The notes beneath the pieces were generated by a model. It did no database searches, was not told where the DNA came from, and worked only from the letters and a program-made list of their open reading frames with translations. A stretch of DNA of 5,371 nt, taken from assembly GCA_028279085.1 (NCBI GenBank), contig JANQSX010000002.1, positions 1 through 5,371 on the forward strand, given 5' to 3'. The stretch's first letter is position 1. The number at the start of each line of letters is the position of its first letter. The position numbers and the translations under genes are program-made. Positions 1 through 3,537 of the stretch are shown here, piece by piece. The stretch is from Bdellovibrionales bacterium (GTDB taxonomy: Bacteria > Bdellovibrionota > Bdellovibrionia > Bdellovibrionales > UBA1609).

Positions 1-210
1 TTCCTTGCTAGCCTGAAAAAAGGGGTTGTTTTCTCCTTCTTTATTTCCTGTTGCACATAACTCACGGTTTTCACCACATTCTTCAGAAATAATAGAATCA
101 AATTTATAATCAATAATTTGAGAGGAATCCCTTATTTCTTCGTTAAAACCAATACGACTACAATTAAAAAATAAGAAACTACAAAAAAGAAGAAAAAACA
201 GCCTTTTCAT
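1..210 (-). CDS. Putative secreted lipoprotein, N-terminal part (C-terminus beyond window)
   Basis: This is an open frame of 70 codons from an ATG at 210-208 running off the window edge without a stop. The N-terminus reads MKRLFFLLFCSFLFFNCS: two basic residues, a hydrophobic core of about 12 residues, then a cysteine at residue 17, after which the chain becomes polar and acidic. This is the layout of a lipoprotein signal peptide. The lipobox L-F-F-N-C is not canonical because the -1 residue is Asn, not Gly, Ala or Ser, although relaxed lipoboxes with Asn at -1 occur in some lineages. Cys10 is a weaker alternative. Two further cysteines (45 and 52) flank a short polar segment and could pair in the periplasm. 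No good Shine-Dalgarno site precedes the ATG; the ATG overlaps the TGA of a short upstream frame. The remaining visible residues match no family I recognise, so the function is unknown. The gene is inferred from the signal peptide and the uninterrupted frame. Confidence 0.6.
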   Translation of the reverse strand, partial: MKRLFFLLFCSFLFFNCSRIGFNEEIRDSSQIIDYKFDSIISEECGENRELCATGNKEGENNPFFQASKE

Positions 211-294
211 ACTATTACTTTTTTCGGATTTTTTCGAAAGAAATTGAATATTCTCCATTTACAAAAAATAACTTGGCTAAAAGGCTTAAACAAG

Positions 295-326
295 AAAAAT
301 CTATTTAGCATCCAGGATAGATTTCT
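295..326 (-). terminator. Possible weak terminator hairpin after the membrane-protein gene
   Basis: On the minus strand, AAATCTAT (324-317) is the exact reverse complement of ATAGATTT (304-297), with a 12-base loop. One wobble and one A-T pair (325/296 and 326/295) can extend the stem to 10 bp, reaching into the stop codon of the preceding gene. The 3' arm ends in a run of five T and is followed by CTTGTTT. The location directly at the stop codon suits a terminator, but the stem has a single G-C pair and the T run lies mostly inside the stem, so it would be weak. Confidence 0.35.
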
Positions 327-690
327 ATTTCTGTTCTTGAATAGAATTATTTTGAGATCCAGGTAATCTGGAACTATCTTTTTCAAATTGATCAAAAGCT
401 TTTTCCATTTGTTGAAAAAGACCAGAATGTATTTCCATAACTGAATTTTTCTTTACAATTTTACTCTTTACTACACCCTTTAACCCAGGAAACTTTTGAG
501 CCAATAGATCCATTCCTGTCACAGCGGTTTGTTGCACATACCGGCTAATTAAAGATTGTTTCAATCCTTGTTCGATCCATTTCTCCAAACTTTGCGGCCC
601 CACTTCCACTTGAAGAATCATAACAAACAGACAAGCTATGACAATTTTAAGCCAAAATAATAAAAACCGAATAAGAAATTTAACCATCAT
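325..690 (-). CDS. Small single-pass membrane protein of unknown function
   Basis: I do not recognise this 121-residue protein. It starts with MMVKFLIRFLLF and has one strongly hydrophobic segment at about residues 5-28, interrupted by Arg8 and Lys15, so it is probably an N-terminal membrane anchor. The rest is soluble and amphipathic: an LEKWIEQGLKQSL stretch near 35-47, a QKFPGLKGVVKSK segment near 65-77, and a helical QQMEKAFDQFEKD segment near 93-105, ending in a polar Q/N/S-rich tail. The frame is open upstream to 762, but I chose the ATG at 690. It lies one base after the TAA of the receiver gene and is preceded by an AAGGTGG ribosome site (703-697) with a 6-base spacer. An ATG at 687 is almost equally possible. 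The tight junction implies co-transcription and probably coupled translation with the receiver gene, which suggests a shared function. The weak hairpin at its stop may end the operon. Confidence 0.7.
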   Translation of the reverse strand: MMVKFLIRFLLFWLKIVIACLFVMILQVEVGPQSLEKWIEQGLKQSLISRYVQQTAVTGMDLLAQKFPGLKGVVKSKIVKKNSVMEIHSGLFQQMEKAFDQFEKDSSRLPGSQNNSIQEQK

Positions 691-691
691 T

Positions 692-1096
692 TTAAGCCAC
701 CTTGCTTCTTGGTTCTTCTGTTTGTGTCTGAAACATTGTGAAAACAGCTTCCACGATTTCATCAGAACTAAAAGGTTTTTCTATAAAATCAAAAGCTCCT
801 GCTATTTCACTTTGAGTCTTGAATAATTCTTGCGGTAAGCTAGAACAAACAATCACTTTAGTATCAGGAACTGTATCGCTGATCTCATGTATTAATGTTA
901 TACCATTTTTCTCTGGTAACACCAGATCCGTTAAAACTATATCTGGATTTAATTTTTTTATTCTAGAGAGTGTTTCTTCTCCTCCTGAGTTTGCCACCCC
1001 CACTACTTCTATACCAGCTTCAACAAAAATATGACAAAGCATTTCTTTTAAAAACAATGCATCTTCTACAATAAAAACCCGGATACTTTTTTTCAT
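692..1096 (-). CDS. Stand-alone CheY-like response regulator receiver protein
   Basis: This 134-residue protein is a single receiver domain with no output domain. Every key position of the family is visible: the acidic pair Glu11-Asp12 that binds magnesium, the phospho-acceptor Asp57 in the D-I-V-L-T-D-L-V-L-P stretch, Ser85 in VIVCSS as the Thr/Ser switch, Phe104 at the aromatic switch position, and Lys107-Pro108 in FIEKPF. It should therefore accept a phosphoryl group from a histidine kinase and signal by protein contact, not by binding DNA. A short tail (about residues 123-134) after the last helix is polar. Its kinase and target are not in the window. The closely coupled downstream membrane-protein gene is the obvious candidate partner. 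The ATG at 1096 gives the normal family N-terminus (KKSIRVFIVED), but there is no Shine-Dalgarno site ahead of it. An AT-rich leader and a possible sigma-28-like promoter lie just upstream. I am sure of the fold; the specific role (chemotaxis, motility or another process) is unknown. Confidence 0.93.
   Translation of the reverse strand: MKKSIRVFIVEDALFLKEMLCHIFVEAGIEVVGVANSGGEETLSRIKKLNPDIVLTDLVLPEKNGITLIHEISDTVPDTKVIVCSSLPQELFKTQSEIAGAFDFIEKPFSSDEIVEAVFTMFQTQTEEPRSKVA
697..703 (-). promoter_or_regulatory. Ribosome binding site inside the end of the receiver gene
   Basis: AAGGTGG on the minus strand lies within the last codons of the receiver gene and sits 6 bases before the ATG at 690. It decides the start of the membrane-protein gene, which otherwise could be read from as far up as 762, deep inside the receiver gene. 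It also points to translational coupling of the two genes. Confidence 0.7.
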
Positions 1097-1106
1097 TATT
1101 TAATGA

Positions 1107-1133
1107 ATATCGGTATAAAAATGAAGAAATATA
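1107..1133 (-). promoter_or_regulatory. Possible sigma-28 (flagellar) type promoter for the receiver gene
   Basis: On the minus strand TATA (1133-1130), then exactly 15 bases, then ACCGATAT (1114-1107) resembles the FliA/sigma-28 consensus TAAA-N15-GCCGATAA: 3 of 4 and 6 of 8 bases agree, including the CCGATA core. CCGATA is not a string expected from A/T drift alone. The element lies only about 10 bases from the ATG, so a transcript would have a leader of only a few bases. That agrees with the lack of a Shine-Dalgarno site but is unusual. The call is tentative. Confidence 0.25.
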
Positions 1134-1273
1134 AATTTTTAACTAGTGCCGTTTTGGAACTTATAACCATATCTAAAACAGCAGTAAGAGTGACAAAGAC
1201 TTGATTGGCAAATCCTTAAAGAAAAGAACAGGAATGCTCTCATCCCACTTCTAATCACAATGAGAAAAACAAG

Positions 1274-1315
1274 AAATAAAAAACCCGCTTGGGTTTTTTA
1301 CCAAAAGCGGGCTTT
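1274..1315 (-). terminator. Intrinsic terminator of the groES-groEL operon
   Basis: On the minus strand CCCGCTT (1311-1305) and AAGCGGG (1290-1284) form a perfect 7-bp G/C-rich stem. It can be extended outward by a G-T wobble and A-T pairs, and possibly inward by GG/CC. Six T follow (1283-1278), then ATTT. It lies about 95 bases after the groEL stop, with no gene between, so it should end the groESL transcript. The plus strand also shows a stem followed by CTTTTATTTT, so it could act in both directions, although no gene converges on it here. Confidence 0.85.
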
Positions 1316-1326
1316 TATTTTAAGTG

Positions 1327-1373
1327 AACTGGACTAAAGATGTAACTGATAACTTGCATTCTTTGGACCAGTT
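1327..1373 (-). repeat. Imperfect inverted repeat in the groEL 3' untranslated region
   Basis: AACTGGTCCAAAG (minus strand, 1373-1361) and CTTTAGTCCAGTT (1339-1327) pair at 11 of 13 positions (AACTGG/CCAGTT, one C-G, and AAAG/CTTT) around two mismatches. The inner ATG/CAT (1340-1342 and 1357-1359) can add three pairs. No T run follows on either strand, so it is not itself a terminator. It lies between the groEL stop and the real terminator and would form a second hairpin in the mRNA 3' end. Its role could be transcript stabilisation, processing or protein binding; none is shown. Confidence 0.5.
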
Positions 1374-1409
1374 ATTTCTATCCATCACTATCTATTCTAA
1401 ATTAAAACC

Positions 1410-3065
1410 TTACATCATAGGCATTCCACCACCCATACCAGGAACTCCTCCTGAAGGCATCGCCGGCGGCGGCTCTTCTTTTTTCGGTTCTTCAGCAATC
1501 ATGGTCTCTGTTGTAAGCATCAAGGAAGCTACAGAAGCTGCATACTCCAAAGCACAACGAACCACTTTTTTAGGATCAATCACTCCCGCTTTTTGCAAAT
1601 CTTCATACTCTCCAGTAAGAGCATTAAAACCAAAGGCTGGCTTATCTTTCGCCTGTGCATCCATTACTTTATGTAATACAATAGCTCCATCCATTCCAGC
1701 ATTGGAGGCAATCTGACGAATAGGAGCTTCACAAGCTTTCTTCACAATATTCACTCCGAAACGTTCTTCTTCACTCACCTTTAAATTATCCAAAACGGCA
1801 GAAGCTTTGAGCAAAGCCACCCCTCCACCAGGAACAATACCTTCTTCCACAGCCGCACGAGTGGAATTTAAAGCGTCTTCCACACGGGCTTTTTTCTCTT
1901 TCATCTCCACTTCAGAGGGAGCCCCCACATGAATTATAGCCACTCCTCCAACTAACTTAGCCAGTCTTTCCTGGAGTTTTTCCTTGTCATAATCACTTGT
2001 GCTCTCTGCGATTTGAGCTTTAATCTGTGAAACCCGATCAGAAATATCTTCTTTTTTACCGGCTCCATCAATAATAGTGGTATTATCTTTATCTATTACA
2101 ACCCTTTTAGCTCTTCCGAGATTGTCCACTGTCATATTTTCCAGTTTATCACCAGCCTCTTCACTAATTACTCTTGTATTAGTTAAAACAGCTATATCTT
2201 CTAGCATAGCTTTTCTGCGATCTCCAAAGCCAGGGGCTTTTACAGCGGCCACTTGTAGAGTACCTCTAAGCTTGTTTACAACCAAAGTAGCTAAAGCCTC
2301 ACCTTCCACATCTTCCGCAATAATCAATAGAGGCTTTCCAGCTTGGGCCACTCCTTCTAAAGCTTTTATCACATTTTTCATAGAACTAATTTTTTTATCA
2401 TAAATCAAAAGATAACAATCTTCTAAAACCACTTCCATTCTTTCCGCATTGGTTACAAAATAAGGAGATAAATAACCTCTATCAAATTGCATTCCTTCCA
2501 CCACATCCAATTCAGTAAGAGAAGTTTTACTTTCCTCTACAGTAATTACCCCTTCTTGACCTACTTTTTCCATAGCTTGAGCAATAATATCTCCAATTTC
2601 TTTGTCACTATTAGCAGAGATGGTTCCCACTTGTGCAATTTCTGTTTTCCCTTTGACCGGACTGGCCCACTTTTTAAGTTCTGTCGTAACAAACTCTACA
2701 GCTTTATCGATTCCTTTTTTTATCAGAGTGGGGTTATGGTGAGCTGTGATGTATTTTAAACCCTCACAATAAATAGCTTGAGCTAAAATAGTAGCGCTGG
2801 TAGTACCATCACCCGCTTCATCATTGGTTTTACTAGCCACTTCCTTAACCATTTGAGCACCCATATTTTCAAACTTATTTTTCAATTCCACTTCCTTAGC
2901 TACTGTTACACCATCTTTAGTAATAACAGGAGAACCAAAAGATTTTTCAATGGCTACATTTCTCCCTTTTGGACCTAAGGTAACTTTAACCGCATCCGCC
3001 AGAACATTAACCCCGCGGGCAATAGAATCTCTAGCCTGATCTCTAAAAAGTAGTTGTTTACTCAT
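1410..3065 (-). CDS. groEL: Chaperonin GroEL (60 kDa, Hsp60)
   Basis: This is a full-length 551-residue GroEL, the subunit of the double-ring cytoplasmic chaperonin that folds proteins by ATP-driven cycles with GroES. The nucleotide site is intact: GPKGRN at 31-36, TKDG with Asp51, GDGTTSAT with Asp86 at 85-92, the catalytic Asp397 in VEDALN, and PGGG at 412-415. The apical substrate/GroES face keeps Tyr198, Tyr202 and Phe203 in GYLSPYF. Further hallmarks are VGTISANSD (146-154), KAPGFGDRRK (276-285) and the flexible Gly/Met-rich tail ending GMGGGMPMM, here preceded by a proline/glutamate-rich stretch (KKEEPPPAMP). The start ATG at 3065 has a very strong AAGGAGG site 7 bases upstream. The gene follows groES by 27 bases and is clearly the second gene of that operon. 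There is no truncation or missing key residue. The sequence style is deltaproteobacterial-like. Its length and tail match housekeeping GroEL; whether the genome carries another copy cannot be told here. Confidence 0.99.
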   Translation of the reverse strand: MSKQLLFRDQARDSIARGVNVLADAVKVTLGPKGRNVAIEKSFGSPVITKDGVTVAKEVELKNKFENMGAQMVKEVASKTNDEAGDGTTSATILAQAIYCEGLKYITAHHNPTLIKKGIDKAVEFVTTELKKWASPVKGKTEIAQVGTISANSDKEIGDIIAQAMEKVGQEGVITVEESKTSLTELDVVEGMQFDRGYLSPYFVTNAERMEVVLEDCYLLIYDKKISSMKNVIKALEGVAQAGKPLLIIAEDVEGEALATLVVNKLRGTLQVAAVKAPGFGDRRKAMLEDIAVLTNTRVISEEAGDKLENMTVDNLGRAKRVVIDKDNTTIIDGAGKKEDISDRVSQIKAQIAESTSDYDKEKLQERLAKLVGGVAIIHVGAPSEVEMKEKKARVEDALNSTRAAVEEGIVPGGGVALLKASAVLDNLKVSEEERFGVNIVKKACEAPIRQIASNAGMDGAIVLHKVMDAQAKDKPAFGFNALTGEYEDLQKAGVIDPKKVVRCALEYAASVASLMLTTETMIAEEPKKEEPPPAMPSGGVPGMGGGMPMM

Positions 3066-3072
3066 TTTATTT

Positions 3073-3079
3073 CCTCCTT
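3073..3079 (-). promoter_or_regulatory. Strong Shine-Dalgarno site of groEL
   Basis: AAGGAGG on the minus strand with a 7-base A/T spacer to the groEL ATG is close to a perfect anti-16S match. It lies in the 27-base gap after groES and fits the need for high groEL translation. Confidence 0.9.
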
Positions 3080-3092
3080 ATAAAAAATTAAA

Positions 3093-3386
3093 TTAATTAA
3101 CCACTCCGTAAATATCTTCTTCTCTCATCATTAAAAGTTCTTCATTACCTACTTTGAATTCTGTGCCAGAATATTTACCAAACAGCACCTCATCGCCAGG
3201 CTTTACTTCTAAAGGAAGTGTTTTTCCATCATCTGTCGTACGCCCTTGACCGGTAGAAAGCACTTTTCCCCTTTGAGGTTTTTCTTTGGCTGTATCAGGA
3301 ATAATGATTCCTCCTGAAGTTTTTTCCTCTTCAGGAAGACGTTTTACAATGATACGATCATGCAGAGGACGAATATTGATATTCAT
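3093..3386 (-). CDS. groES: Co-chaperonin GroES (10 kDa, Hsp10)
   Basis: This 97-residue protein is a complete GroES, the heptameric lid that caps the GroEL cavity in the cytoplasm. It begins with the family pattern NIRPLHDRIIVKR. The mobile loop follows at about 19-38 (EEEKTSGGIIIPDTAKEKPQ), with the GroEL-contacting hydrophobic triplet Ile27-Ile28-Ile29, then GKVLSTGQG and the late PGDEVLFGKYSGTEFK block. The C-terminus has the usual EEDIYGVV ending. Length is normal for the family. The ATG at 3386 is supported by an AAAGGAG ribosome site at 3400-3394 with a 7-base spacer. It is the first gene of the groES-groEL operon and has its own promoter in the spacer after uvrA. A small AAGTC-A5-GACTT hairpin lies in its leader just ahead of the ribosome site. 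Confidence 0.99.
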   Translation of the reverse strand: MNINIRPLHDRIIVKRLPEEEKTSGGIIIPDTAKEKPQRGKVLSTGQGRTTDDGKTLPLEVKPGDEVLFGKYSGTEFKVGNEELLMMREEDIYGVVN

Positions 3387-3393
3387 AATAGTT

Positions 3394-3400
3394 CTCCTTT
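3394..3400 (-). promoter_or_regulatory. Shine-Dalgarno site of groES
   Basis: AAAGGAG on the minus strand with a 7-base spacer fixes the groES start at 3386. No complementary anti-Shine-Dalgarno stretch is seen in the predicted leader, so I see no sign of a ribosome-site-blocking thermometer. Confidence 0.85.
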
Positions 3401-3405
3401 CTTTA

Positions 3406-3420
3406 AAGTCTTTTTGACTT
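3406..3420 (-). repeat. Small inverted repeat in the groES leader
   Basis: AAGTC, an AAAAA loop and GACTT form a perfect 5-bp inverted repeat. With a one-base bulge two more A-T pairs can form outside it. It starts 6 bases upstream of the groES ribosome site. It does not match the CIRCE element (TTAGCACTC-N9-GAGTGCTAA). It could be a weak leader hairpin or a small operator, or chance in A/T-rich DNA. Confidence 0.3.
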
Positions 3421-3442
3421 AATTAATAGCTCGGGTTGTCAT

Positions 3443-3472
3443 CAAATATGAAAGCTCCTTTGTTTTTGTCAA
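3443..3472 (-). promoter_or_regulatory. groES-groEL promoter (perfect -35 box)
   Basis: On the minus strand a perfect TTGACA (3472-3467) is followed after 18 bases by a poor -10 box, TATTTG (3448-3443). Start of transcription would fall near 3436, giving a leader of about 50 bases. The same DNA also resembles a heat-shock sigma-32 promoter: CTTGACA (consensus CTTGAAA), then 13 bases, then TTTCATAT (consensus CCCCATNT). The good -35 with a poor sigma-70 -10 leaves either or both readings open. No CIRCE/HrcA operator is seen around it. Confidence 0.65.
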
Positions 3473-3481
3473 GCCAAATAG

Positions 3482-3537
3482 AAAAATAAAAAATAAAAAA
3501 TAAAGGGAAAATAAAAAAATCTTTTTATATCAATAAC
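3482..3537 (-). other. A/T-tract spacer after uvrA: possible UP element and weak uvrA terminator
   Basis: The spacer is almost pure A/T. At 3482-3504 the plus strand repeats AAAAAAT with a period of 7 (T at 3487, 3494 and 3501). It ends about 10 bases upstream of the groES -35 box, the place where an UP element that binds the RNA polymerase alpha subunit would lie. At 3528-3511 the minus strand reads ATAAAAA-GATT-TTTTTAT, a perfect 7-bp but all-A/T hairpin just after the uvrA stop, which could be at best a weak terminator. No G/C-rich terminator follows uvrA, so read-through into groESL is possible. Confidence 0.35.

Larger units (their letters stand above)
1097..1409. other. Non-coding stretch between groEL and the receiver gene
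   Basis: These 313 bases hold no convincing gene. From the groEL side they contain an imperfect 13-base stem-loop (1327-1373), a strong intrinsic terminator (about 1274-1315), about 140 bases in which I see no clear structure, and a possible sigma-28-like promoter (1107-1133) just ahead of the receiver start. A TTGTCA hexamer on the minus strand near 1191-1196 resembles a -35 box, but no good -10 box follows at the right distance. Two short frames in the stretch (minus 1243-1139 and plus 1121-1204) were judged to be chance. Confidence 0.6.

Noticed and set aside
207..395. A 62-codon minus-strand frame between the membrane-protein gene and the lipoprotein
   Set aside because: It begins at a TTG inside the membrane-protein gene in another frame, has no ribosome site, and has a composition (Phe, Asn, Lys, Ile) typical of translated A/T-rich DNA. 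Only its ATGA overlap with the lipoprotein is worth a note.
49..540. Repeated 11-mer TGTTGCACATA near 49-59 and 530-540
   Set aside because: A few repeated 11-mers are expected by chance in a window of this size, and both copies are inside different coding frames.
691..762. Extended N-terminus of the membrane protein, starting at 762
   Set aside because: It would overlap the receiver gene by 71 bases with a polar, unlikely leader. The ATG at 690 has a proper ribosome site and places the membrane segment at the N-terminus.
1121..1204. A 27-codon plus-strand frame starting MKKYKFLTSAVLEL
   Set aside because: There is no ribosome site, it is very short, and it lies over the likely promoter of the receiver gene. 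It has a peptide-like basic start but no other support.
1139..1243. A 34-codon minus-strand frame rich in cysteine, with a GTGGG string ahead of its ATG
   Set aside because: Short, with the purine-rich string directly against the ATG at the wrong spacing, and no recognisable pattern. Likely chance.
1324..2759. Long plus-strand frames opposite groEL (1324-1716, 2077-2403, 2487-2759)
   Set aside because: These are antisense shadows of the highly conserved groEL gene; they have no ribosome sites or family features.
3387..3480. A CIRCE (HrcA) operator upstream of groES
   Set aside because: No TTAGCACTC-N9-GAGTGCTAA-like inverted repeat is present on either strand; the only palindrome is the small AAGTC/GACTT one.
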